32,562 nt of DNA from Verrucomicrobia subdivision 6 bacterium (lineage in GTDB: Bacteria; Verrucomicrobiota; Verrucomicrobiia; Methylacidiphilales; Verrucolacustridaceae), in the NCBI GenBank assembly GCA_945874125.1, contig CAMCFB010000012.1:1-32562 (forward strand). The letters are read 5' to 3'. Within the stretch, counting starts at the first letter, position 1. The number at the start of each line of letters is the position of its first letter. The position numbers and the translations under genes were made by a program. The notes under the pieces were generated by a model. It was not told where the DNA came from and made no database searches. It worked only from the letters and a program-made list of their open reading frames with translations. Below are positions 16,353-23,414 of the stretch, one piece after another.

Positions 16353-16421
16353 AAGCGCTTGAGCTTAAGACCGTAACCTAAGGCGACCAAGCAGAATTGA
16401 AAAAGAGAGCAAGGCGATGTC

Positions 16422-16450
16422 TTGACGATTCCCGCGGTTGGTATTAAATA
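16422..16450 (+). promoter_or_regulatory. Promoter of the secreted-protein gene, leaderless geometry
   Basis: TTGACG (16422-16427) and TAAATA (16445-16450) are separated by 17 nt. Transcription would begin about 7 nt later, at 16457-16458, which is the ATG itself. No Shine-Dalgarno sequence lies before the start. The -10 matches the consensus only partly. Confidence 0.45.
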
Positions 16451-16457
16451 CGTTCTT

Positions 16458-17048
16458 ATGCGTAAATTGTTGATTCTGGGTGTTTTCGGTTTGTGGCTAT
16501 CTCACTCGCAGAGTGAGGATACGCCCGATGTGCCCGATTTTCGTCCGGCCAAAGTGGAGCCGACGACGCAAGGGGCGGAGGCTCCCGCACCCACTACGGG
16601 AAAAGTTCCGGATGGGATGAAAGAGGACTACCCGGTGGAAAAAGATGAAAATATTAGTTTAAACAAGATTTACACCTACTTGAATGACCCTGCGGTTAAC
16701 AAAGCGCCACCAGATAACCCGATGATGGTCTATGAGCCCAAGTATTGGAATCACGGAGCAATTTTGGCGAAGGATCGGGCGGAGCGGAAGGGAAACATTT
16801 TTGTGATCAACTGGCAGAATGATGGCGAACCAGCTGATTTCACCGTTCGACTCGACTATCGGCAGGCGATGTCACGGGAGAGGGTCATGACAAAAACACA
16901 GGATTATAAAAACTTCGATGGGTATGAAAAGACGGTCCTCAAAGTGACGGGAGACGATTATCTCCGTGGTGGAGTGGTGCACTCCTGGAGGATTTCGGTT
17001 GTGAGAGATGGCAAAATTGTGGCCGAGAAAAAATCGTTTATCTGGTAG
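16458..17048 (+). CDS. Small secreted protein, function unknown
   Basis: A 196-residue protein from ATG 16458. The first 19 residues (MRKLLILGVFGLWLSHSQS) look like a signal peptide, followed by a Pro/Thr/Ala-rich stretch (residues about 25-55). The rest is predicted globular: KIYTYLNDPAVNKAPPDNPMMVYEPKYWNHGAILAKDRAERKG and then alternating beta-strand-like segments ending in KSFIW. I do not recognise the domain. The frame is open 12 codons further upstream, but that part overlaps the promoter and lacks the signal peptide pattern. It stands alone between glpX and the coiled-coil gene. Confidence 0.75.
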   Translation: MRKLLILGVFGLWLSHSQSEDTPDVPDFRPAKVEPTTQGAEAPAPTTGKVPDGMKEDYPVEKDENISLNKIYTYLNDPAVNKAPPDNPMMVYEPKYWNHGAILAKDRAERKGNIFVINWQNDGEPADFTVRLDYRQAMSRERVMTKTQDYKNFDGYEKTVLKVTGDDYLRGGVVHSWRISVVRDGKIVAEKKSFIW

Positions 17049-17102
17049 TTGCTTTTCATTTCCTAGACTTCTCTTGGCCCCTGTTCTTCTTTAGCTTGAG
17101 CC

Positions 17103-17558
17103 ATGGTCACTCTCACGGCTTCTCCTGAGTCCAGATTCTCGGAAGAGATCGAGAGAGAGCACGAAATTCGTAATTTAAAGGAGACAGTGGCGGCGCTGCG
17201 GGATGCTCTCGAGCAGCAGAAGGCGGGCACGGCGACCGAGGTAGCGCAAGCGGTGGCGGAGGCTCACAACGAAATTCGGGATTTGCAGGGTGGGATCGGG
17301 GAGATGCGGATTGAGTTAGAGAGACGACAGGCGGAGGGAGAGGAGGCCGTGCAAAAAATAGTGGCCCAAGCGGCGGAGGAAGGGCGCCAGCTCCAATCCT
17401 CCGTGCAGGCGCTCCGGGATCAGTTGGAACGGGAGAAGGCGCGACACCAGGAGGAGGAGCAGGCCATGCGCCGGACGCACCGGGACGAGTGTGCCGAGCT
17501 GGAGAAAACCATTCAAAGAATCCGTGGGGAGCTGGAGGCGTGCCGTGGCCAAAAGTAA
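17103..17558 (+). CDS. Coiled-coil protein upstream of and overlapping the adenylate cyclase
   Basis: A 151-residue, almost wholly helical protein rich in Glu, Gln, Ala and Arg. Heptad-like runs extend from about residue 12 to 148 (EIEREHEIRNLKETVAALRD, then EMRIELERRQAEGEEAV, then LEKTIQRIRGELEACR). There is no signal peptide or membrane segment. Its last 14 bases overlap the cyclase gene, which begins with GTG at 17545, so the pair is likely translationally coupled. A role as partner or scaffold of the cyclase is inference. Low-complexity coiled coils cannot be assigned to a family by eye. Confidence 0.75.
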   Translation: MVTLTASPESRFSEEIEREHEIRNLKETVAALRDALEQQKAGTATEVAQAVAEAHNEIRDLQGGIGEMRIELERRQAEGEEAVQKIVAQAAEEGRQLQSSVQALRDQLEREKARHQEEEQAMRRTHRDECAELEKTIQRIRGELEACRGQK

Positions 17559-19815
17559 GAGTCCGATCGATACGCTGAGTTTGGGCGAGGCGAAGATATT
17601 GCTGGAGGTAGCCCGGAAGGTGGCGGACGGGCAGAACCTGGACGATCAGTTGGGGACTTTGGTCACGCTGGTGACCGAGGCCACGGGAGCGGATCGGGGA
17701 ACCCTGTTCGTGAACGATCCATCATCCCAGGAGCTGTACAGCCGCGTCACGGTGGGTGGTTTAAAACGGGAGATTCGGATTCTGAACACCAGCGGAATCG
17801 CGGGACACGTCTTTCAGTCGGGCGTCGGGCTGTTAGTGAAAGACGTCTACAAGGATTCGCGATTTAACAAAACGGTGGATGAGCAGACGGGATATCGAAC
17901 CCGTTCGATTGCCTGTGCGCCGATTCGAACCGTCCGGGGAGAGTTGATTGGTGTGGTGGAGGTCCTGAACCGCAAGGGCGGAAAGACGGCTCACTTTACC
18001 GCGAAAGATCTCAAACTCCTGGAGGCGATGGCGATGCAGGCCTCTGTTTCACTTCAGCGAAGTCTTTTACTGGAGTTGGCGGAGAAGGAGAAGGCGAAGG
18101 AGGCGGAATTCTTAAGCGTGGTATCGGAAATCTCCGGTGAAATTCAGCTGGGAAGTCTGCTTTCGAAAATCATTCGGACGATCACCCGGTTGCTGCACGC
18201 GGAGCGCTCCACCCTCTTTATCAATGATGAGAAGACGCAGGAGCTGTACACGGAGGTGGGGGAGGGATTAGGAGCCACCCAGATCCGATTCCCTAACCAT
18301 ATGGGCATCGCCGGAGCGGTATTTACCAGCGGGCAGTCGGTCAATATTCAGCATGCTTATGCGGATCTGAGGTTTAATCCGGGCTTTGATAAAAAGACGG
18401 GGTTCTTTACCCGTTCGATTCTCTGCACCCCGGTGATCAACAAGGCGGGAAAAGTGATCGGGGCGACTCAAGTTCTCAACAAACGGGGAGGTGCCTTCAG
18501 CCACGAGGATGAGGCCAAACTGAAGGCTTTTACGGCGCAGGTCTCGGTCGCGTTAGAAAATGCAAAGCTCTTCGACGATGTGCAGAACATGAAGAACTAC
18601 GCCGAATCGATGTTGGAGAGTATGACCAACGCGGTGGTGACCTTGAATGAGGACGGCGTGATTCAGACCTGCAACGCGGCCGGATATAAGATTCTGAAGA
18701 GCGCCCCCAAGGATGTTCTGAAGAAGAAGGCGACCGAATTCTTTACCGATAAAAATGGCTGGATAGAGGAGAAGATTCGTCACGTGATGGAGTCGAAGGA
18801 GCCTGCCTTGGTCATGGATGCGGAGATGGAGTGGGGCGGGGAGAAAAGCTCGGCCAACGTGACCGTGTTGCCGCTAACCAGCGTGAAGGGAAAGTCATTA
18901 GGCTCGCTGGTGATGATTGAGGATATTAGCGATGAGAAGCGGATGAAGGGAACGATGGCGAGGTACATGGACCCCGCGATTGCGGATCAGTTGATGGCCA
19001 CGGGCAAAGAGGTTTTGGGGGGAAACTTGAGCGAGGCGTCGGTGCTGTTTTCCGATGTGCGAAGTTTCACCACGTTGACGGAAAGTCTGGGAGCGCAGGG
19101 GACCGTTGGGCTTTTAAATGAGTATTTCACCTTGATGGTGGATTGCCTGCAAAAGGAGGGGGGGATGTTGGATAAGTTTATTGGAGATGCGATGATGGCG
19201 ATCTTTGGGCTGCCTTTACCGAAGGAGGATGATGCGGATCGGGCGGTGCGCGCGGGGATCGACATGTTGGTTGAGTTGGATCGCTTTAACGCCGCCCGAA
19301 AAGATCGGGGCATGATGGCGATCGACATGGGACTAGGGATCAATACGGATGAAATTGTCAGCGGCAATATTGGATCTCCGAAGCGAATGAATTATACGGT
19401 TATCGGGGACGGGGTAAATTTAGCGGCTCGTTTGGAAACGGCGTGCAAACAGTATGGGGCGAAGATGCTGGTGAGCGACGCCACGGTGAAAAAGCTGAAG
19501 GGCACCTACCGGATGCGGGAGGCGGACCGGGTGGTGGTGAAGGGCAAAACCGAGCCAGTGGTGATCTTTGAGTGTCTCGATTACCATACGGAGTCTTCGT
19601 TCCCTAACCCGATGGAGGTGATCAATCACTTTAAGGATGGCCTGGCTAAGTACCGCAAGCAGGATTGGGAAAAGGCGAAGGATGCGTTTCGTGAGGCCCT
19701 CAAAGCCCATGCGGGGGACAAGTTAAGCAAAATCTATATTGAGCGGTGCGACTACTTTATCCAGAACCCGCCGGAAAAGGCTTGGGACGGGGTTTGGGTG
19801 ATGAAGGAAAAGTAG
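17545..19815 (+). CDS. GAF-GAF-PAS class III adenylate cyclase (CyaB1-like)
   Basis: 756 residues from GTG 17545. Codons upstream in this frame lie inside the coiled-coil gene and look unrelated. Domains in order: GAF-A (about 15-170), GAF-B (about 185-345), PAS (about 355-470), class III cyclase catalytic domain (about 495-670) and a short TPR-like tail. GAF-B has the full NKxnFx3DE signature of cyclic-nucleotide-binding GAFs (N312, K313, F318, D322, E323); GAF-A has a degenerate NRK..F..D form. Catalytic residues are complete: metal-binding D504 (FSDVRSFT) and D548 (IGDAMM), adenine-selecting K544 and T618, and N625/R629. It should make cAMP from ATP. The layout equals that of Anabaena CyaB1, which is stimulated by cAMP through its GAF domain. 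No membrane segment is seen. Confidence 0.92.
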   Translation: MAKSKSPIDTLSLGEAKILLEVARKVADGQNLDDQLGTLVTLVTEATGADRGTLFVNDPSSQELYSRVTVGGLKREIRILNTSGIAGHVFQSGVGLLVKDVYKDSRFNKTVDEQTGYRTRSIACAPIRTVRGELIGVVEVLNRKGGKTAHFTAKDLKLLEAMAMQASVSLQRSLLLELAEKEKAKEAEFLSVVSEISGEIQLGSLLSKIIRTITRLLHAERSTLFINDEKTQELYTEVGEGLGATQIRFPNHMGIAGAVFTSGQSVNIQHAYADLRFNPGFDKKTGFFTRSILCTPVINKAGKVIGATQVLNKRGGAFSHEDEAKLKAFTAQVSVALENAKLFDDVQNMKNYAESMLESMTNAVVTLNEDGVIQTCNAAGYKILKSAPKDVLKKKATEFFTDKNGWIEEKIRHVMESKEPALVMDAEMEWGGEKSSANVTVLPLTSVKGKSLGSLVMIEDISDEKRMKGTMARYMDPAIADQLMATGKEVLGGNLSEASVLFSDVRSFTTLTESLGAQGTVGLLNEYFTLMVDCLQKEGGMLDKFIGDAMMAIFGLPLPKEDDADRAVRAGIDMLVELDRFNAARKDRGMMAIDMGLGINTDEIVSGNIGSPKRMNYTVIGDGVNLAARLETACKQYGAKMLVSDATVKKLKGTYRMREADRVVVKGKTEPVVIFECLDYHTESSFPNPMEVINHFKDGLAKYRKQDWEKAKDAFREALKAHAGDKLSKIYIERCDYFIQNPPEKAWDGVWVMKEK

Positions 19816-19852
19816 GCCGTCCGTAAGTGGCGGCACAAGGTGGGGTGGACGG

Positions 19853-19880
19853 ATTCGGGAAATCCGCTACATTTCCGAAT
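19853..19880 (+). other. Bulged hairpin abutting tRNA-Lys
   Basis: ATTCGGGAAAT (19853-19863) and ATTTCCGAAT (19871-19880) form a 10-bp stem with one bulged G and a 7-nt loop. The hairpin ends 2 nt before the first base of the tRNA. There is no T-run, so it is not a standard intrinsic terminator. It could separate the cyclase transcript from the tRNA or influence 5' processing. Confidence 0.45.
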
Positions 19881-19882
19881 TG

Positions 19883-19954
19883 GGGTCGTTAGCTCAATGG
19901 TAGAGCTGCTCCCTTTTAAGGAGTAGGTTGTAGGTTCAAATCCTACACGACCCA
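19883..19954 (+). tRNA. tRNA-Lys (anticodon UUU)
   Basis: A 72-nt cloverleaf. The acceptor stem GGGTCGT pairs with ACGACCC at the 3' end and the discriminator base is A. The D arm is GCTC-AATGGTA-GAGC. The anticodon arm is GCTCC-CTTTTAA-GGAGT with anticodon TTT at 19915-19917. The T arm is GTAGG-TTCAAAT-CCTAC. The 3' CCA is not encoded and must be added after processing. The uvrB ATG follows only 8 nt downstream on the same strand. Confidence 0.97.
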
Positions 19955-19962
19955 ATTTCGCC

Positions 19963-22029
19963 ATGAACTTTCAAATCGAATCCCCCTACCCGCCCGCAGG
20001 GGATCAGCCGGCCGCGATTGCCGCACTTATCCGGCGGCTCAAGAAGGGGGAAAAGCATAATGTTTTGCTCGGGGTCACGGGCTCAGGGAAAACCTTCACC
20101 GTGGCCAATGTCATTCAAGAAATGGGATTACCGACCTTGGTCATGAGCCATAACAAAACTTTGGCGGCTCAGCTTTACAGTGAACTCAAGGGATTCTTTC
20201 CCAAGAACGCAGTGGAGTACTTTGTCAGCTACTTCGACTACTACCAGCCCGAGGCGTATATCCCACGGACCGATACTTACATTGAGAAAGATTCTTCGAT
20301 CAATGAGGAGATTGAGCGCCTGAGACTTTCCGCCACGACCAGCTTGTTGACCCGAAAAGACGTGATCGTGGTGGCGAGTGTTTCCTGCATCTACGGATTG
20401 GGCTCTCCAGCGGACTATGAAAAAATGTTTCTTTTCTTGGACACAGGGGCGCGAATTGCGCGGGAAGAGCTTCTCTCGAAGTTGGTCGAGATTCAGTACG
20501 AGCGAAACGATATGGCGCCGGAGCGAGGCCAATTTCGAGTGCGAGGGGATTCGATTGAGGTGCTCTTGGCGCATGAGGACGTGGGGGTGAGAATCGAGCT
20601 TCTCGGGGATACGGTTGACCGATTAACCCGCTTTGAGCCTGGAACCGGGGAGGAAATCGGCCGGCCCTCGCGCGAGATATTGACTCCAGCCCGCCACTAT
20701 GTGACGTCGGAAGATAAGTTAAAGCGTGGAGTGACAGCGATTCGGGCGGAATTGGTAGAGCGAATTGCCCAATTTGAATCCGCGGGAAAGCTTTTGGAGG
20801 CACAGCGTCTGAAAATGCGAACCGAGTACGACTTGGATCTGATGGAAGAAATGGGCACGTGTAGTGGGATTGAGAACTATAGCCGTCATCTCAGTGGGCG
20901 GCAGCCGGGGGAAAAACCTGGAACGTTGATCGACTTCTTTCCAAAAGACTTTCTGATCGTGATGGATGAGAGTCATGCCACGGTTCCTCAGGTGGGGGGA
21001 ATGTATGCCGGGGATCGAAGTCGCAAAACCGTGTTGGTGGAGCACGGCTTTCGTCTTCCCTCGGCCCTCGACAATCGACCGCTGAAGGCGGATGAGTTTC
21101 AGGGGATGATCGACCAGGTGATCTATGTTTCGGCGACACCGGCATCCTTTGAGTTGGGTAAAGTTAGGGGTCAGGTGGTCGAGCAGGTCGTGCGCCCGAC
21201 GGGGCTATTAGATCCTCCCGTTCGGGTGCGGCCTTTGCAGGGGCAAGTGGATGAGACGATTGCGCTGTGTCGGGAAAGGATCATGCGACAAGAGAGGGTA
21301 TTGGTTACCACATTGACCCGACGAACCGCGGAAGATCTTTCCGATTATTTGAAAGAAGCGGGGTTAAAATCGCGTTACCTACATGCGGAGGTGGATGCGA
21401 TCGAGCGGGTGGAAATCTTGCGGGAGCTTCGGTCGGGCGAGATTGATGTTCTGGTGGGCATCAATCTTCTACGGGAGGGATTGGATCTGCCCGAGGTTTC
21501 CCTTGTCTGCATTTTGGATGCGGATAAGGAGGGGTACCTAAGATCGGAGACGTCATTAATTCAAACGGCGGGACGAGCGGCGCGACATCTCAACGGGGAG
21601 GTTGTTCTATTTGGGGATCGGATCACCAAGTCGATGAAGGCCTTAATCGACGTCACTGAAAGAAGAAGGGCCAAGCAGGAGGCCTATAATCGGGAACATA
21701 ATATTGTGCCACGCTCGGCCAATCGGGGAGTGCAGGAGAGCTTGCAGACCATTGTGAGCGCTGCCCGAGGAATTCACGACAAGGTGGCGGGAGGGGTGGA
21801 GTCGGCCAATGCCGGGGAGGTGTTGAAGCAACTTGAGGAGGAGATGTGGGAGGCTTCGGAAAAACTGGAGTATGAGAGGGCGGCACTTTTACGTGATCAG
21901 ATTGAGGATTGGAAACGAGCCCATGCCCTCAGTCCACCCGCGAAAGTAGGAAAGCCGGGAACACCGCCCAGGCGTTATGAAAAGCCGAAACGATCTATCG
22001 GTAAGAGCAGACTGAGTAGGTCGAGATAG
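19963..22029 (+). CDS. uvrB: Excinuclease ABC subunit B
   Basis: 688 residues, normal for UvrB. It starts MNFQIESPYPPAGDQPAAI with Walker A GVTGSGKT at residues 37-44. The flexible beta-hairpin region YFDYYQPEAYIPRTDTYIEK that inserts between DNA strands is present. Helicase-like motifs follow (VMDESHATVPQ; TLTRRTAEDL; GINLLREGLDLPEV; QTAGRAARH). A UVR motif (LKQLEEEMWEASEKLEYERAALLRDQI) near the C-terminus contacts UvrC or UvrA. It verifies damage handed over by UvrA. There is no Shine-Dalgarno sequence: only 8 nt separate the ATG from the upstream tRNA, so 3' processing of the tRNA would give an almost leaderless uvrB mRNA. The basic C-terminal tail overlaps the convergent phosphoribosyltransferase-like gene by 35 bp. 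Confidence 0.97.
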   Translation: MNFQIESPYPPAGDQPAAIAALIRRLKKGEKHNVLLGVTGSGKTFTVANVIQEMGLPTLVMSHNKTLAAQLYSELKGFFPKNAVEYFVSYFDYYQPEAYIPRTDTYIEKDSSINEEIERLRLSATTSLLTRKDVIVVASVSCIYGLGSPADYEKMFLFLDTGARIAREELLSKLVEIQYERNDMAPERGQFRVRGDSIEVLLAHEDVGVRIELLGDTVDRLTRFEPGTGEEIGRPSREILTPARHYVTSEDKLKRGVTAIRAELVERIAQFESAGKLLEAQRLKMRTEYDLDLMEEMGTCSGIENYSRHLSGRQPGEKPGTLIDFFPKDFLIVMDESHATVPQVGGMYAGDRSRKTVLVEHGFRLPSALDNRPLKADEFQGMIDQVIYVSATPASFELGKVRGQVVEQVVRPTGLLDPPVRVRPLQGQVDETIALCRERIMRQERVLVTTLTRRTAEDLSDYLKEAGLKSRYLHAEVDAIERVEILRELRSGEIDVLVGINLLREGLDLPEVSLVCILDADKEGYLRSETSLIQTAGRAARHLNGEVVLFGDRITKSMKALIDVTERRRAKQEAYNREHNIVPRSANRGVQESLQTIVSAARGIHDKVAGGVESANAGEVLKQLEEEMWEASEKLEYERAALLRDQIEDWKRAHALSPPAKVGKPGTPPRRYEKPKRSIGKSRLSRSR

Positions 22030-22489
22030 GGGCAAGAAGCTCGGCCCCTTTTGCCTCGGCAATTTGTAGGAGAGTGCAAATTTCGACGAGTTCCCCTTTG
22101 CTTTGGCGGAGAAGGGTGGCGGCGGAGGCCAATTGGGTGCCTCGATGAAGGACGTCAGCCACGAGGAGAAGCCGGCAACCTTGGGGGATGGATTCGAGTT
22201 CGAGTAAGGGGCCACGGGAGGTTGGTTGAATGACATTGAGCCCACATCCCGCAAAGTAGGCTAGGGGTGCGGCCAAAGGGAGGGCGGCGGAGTCGTAGGC
22301 AATCACTCGCTCAATTCTGCGACGCTGATAGCGCTCATTGATATCGGCACAAGCAAACCGAAAGAGTTGGCCATCCTGATAGATTCCATCGGTAATGTAG
22401 TTGGGTTCACCCGCACGGCGGGCGCTTTCAATCGTGCGAATCGAACCCAGCAGCCGGTCTCGCGTGCTGCGAAGGGCGGGGGATTTCAA
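21995..22489 (-). CDS. Diverged phosphoribosyltransferase-like protein
   Basis: A 164-residue protein with a type I phosphoribosyltransferase-like layout. It has an N-terminal part YITDGIYQDGQLFRF, a middle RVIAYDSAALPLAAPLAYFAG, and LLLVADVLHRGTQLASAATLLRQSKGELVEI where the PRPP-binding loop would be. The usual DD..TGGT loop reads ADVLHRGTQ, so catalysis in the normal way is doubtful. It resembles adenine phosphoribosyltransferase only distantly, and a regulatory or binding role is possible. Its ATG overlaps the sigma-factor stop in an ATGA (22486-22489), so it should be co-translated with that gene. The 3' end overlaps uvrB by 35 bp. Confidence 0.6.
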   Translation of the reverse strand: MKSPALRSTRDRLLGSIRTIESARRAGEPNYITDGIYQDGQLFRFACADINERYQRRRIERVIAYDSAALPLAAPLAYFAGCGLNVIQPTSRGPLLELESIPQGCRLLLVADVLHRGTQLASAATLLRQSKGELVEICTLLQIAEAKGAELLAPISTYSVCSYR

Positions 22490-23340
22490 TCCGAATCCTC
22501 CAGAGAGGGCTGATCCCCGTCTTGGGGGAGTGACTCGAGAGCGGCCCGGAGTTTTTTGAGGGCTACGTTTTGAATCTGTCGAATTCTTTCCCGCGTGACC
22601 TTAAACTTACGGCCAATTTGCTCGAGGGTGGGGGGAGTTTCGTCCGTCAGGGGGAAACGCAGGGAAAGGATGGCTCGTTCCCGAGCATCTAGGATGTGAA
22701 GTACGGTGCGAAGTTGTTTGATCAGATTGCGACTTTCCAGGTCGCGACCGGGCATGACCACAGTTTCATCCGCGATGAGATCGCCTAACTCGGCGTCCGC
22801 CTCATCGCCCACGAAGGCGTTGAGGGAGGTGGGGCGCATGGAAACACGACGGAGCTGGCTGATCTTAGCCGCGGAAACTCCGCACTCTTTGGCCAGCTCT
22901 TCATCGGTAGGTTCACGGCCCAGCTCATCGAACAGCTGGATGGCAATGCGTCTCATTTTGGCGAGTTTGTCGACCAAGTGAACGGGTAGGCGGATCGTCT
23001 TGGACTGGTTGGCCAGGGCGCGGCGGACGGCCTGCTTAATCCACCAAGCTCCGTAGGTACTGAACTTCGTCCCGCGATTTGGATCGAATCGTTCGACTCC
23101 CTTCATCAGGCCGATGTTGCCCTCGCTGATCAGGTCGAGCAGGGGGAGGCCCAGACCGGCATAGTCGTGTGCGATTTTGACGACTAAGCGAAGGTTGGCC
23201 CGAATCATCTGTTCCCGAGCGGCGCGATCTCCGCGCTTGATGCGTTTTCCGAGGCGCTGCTCGTCCGCCCGCGTCAGAAGGGGAATATCCCCAATTTCGC
23301 GCAAATAGGCACCCAGAGCACCATCACGAAAGTCGCTCAT
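22486..23340 (-). CDS. Sigma-70 family RNA polymerase sigma factor (RpoD/RpoS-like, short)
   Basis: 284 residues from ATG 23340 (GTG 23343 is also in frame). It holds region 1.2 (DGALGAYLREIGDIPLLTRADEQRLGKRI), region 2 (NLRLVVKIAHDYAGLGLPLLDLISEGNIGLMKGVERFD, then KFSTYGAWWIKQAVRRAL), region 3 and region 4 (LEQIGRKFKVTRERIRQIQNVALKKLR). It lacks region 1.1 and the long non-conserved insert of housekeeping RpoD, so it is probably a group 2 factor with RpoD-like promoter preference. The start codon sits inside a perfect 9-bp hairpin. The phosphoribosyltransferase-like gene overlaps its stop. ppdK lies 73 bp upstream on the same strand. Confidence 0.9.
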   Translation of the reverse strand: MSDFRDGALGAYLREIGDIPLLTRADEQRLGKRIKRGDRAAREQMIRANLRLVVKIAHDYAGLGLPLLDLISEGNIGLMKGVERFDPNRGTKFSTYGAWWIKQAVRRALANQSKTIRLPVHLVDKLAKMRRIAIQLFDELGREPTDEELAKECGVSAAKISQLRRVSMRPTSLNAFVGDEADAELGDLIADETVVMPGRDLESRNLIKQLRTVLHILDARERAILSLRFPLTDETPPTLEQIGRKFKVTRERIRQIQNVALKKLRAALESLPQDGDQPSLEDSD

Positions 23341-23356
23341 CACGGAATGATGAGCG
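23334..23356 (-). promoter_or_regulatory. Perfect hairpin enclosing the sigma-factor start codon
   Basis: On the minus strand CGCTCATCA-TTCCG-TGATGAGCG forms 9 perfect base pairs with a 5-nt loop. The ATG at 23340-23338 and the alternative GTG lie in the 3' arm, so an mRNA folded this way would hide the start codon. No Shine-Dalgarno sequence is visible upstream. It may control translation, or be a DNA operator. The structure is seen directly; the function is inferred. Confidence 0.55.
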
Positions 23357-23396
23357 CTTTACGCCTCAAGGGGAAGGCGAAGTAGGTGGTTATTCG

Positions 23397-23414
23397 ATTC
23401 CCTTGGAGGGGAAT
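23397..23414 (-). terminator. Weak hairpin at the ppdK stop codon
   Basis: ATTCCC and GGGAAT flank a 6-nt loop and overlap the first base of the ppdK stop codon complement. In the direction of ppdK transcription no U-run follows, so termination here would be weak at best. It may instead be a processing or stability element between ppdK and the sigma-factor gene. Confidence 0.25.

Noticed and set aside
19817-19852. CCGTCC...GGACGG pair after the cyclase gene
   Set aside because: A 6-bp stem with a 24-nt loop is weak and lies next to the much better hairpin at 19853-19880.
19752-19964. Minus-strand frame containing GRVGFEPTTYSLKGSSSTIELTT
   Set aside because: This is the well-known false protein read from the antisense strand of a tRNA gene. 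It overlaps tRNA-Lys and the end of the cyclase gene.
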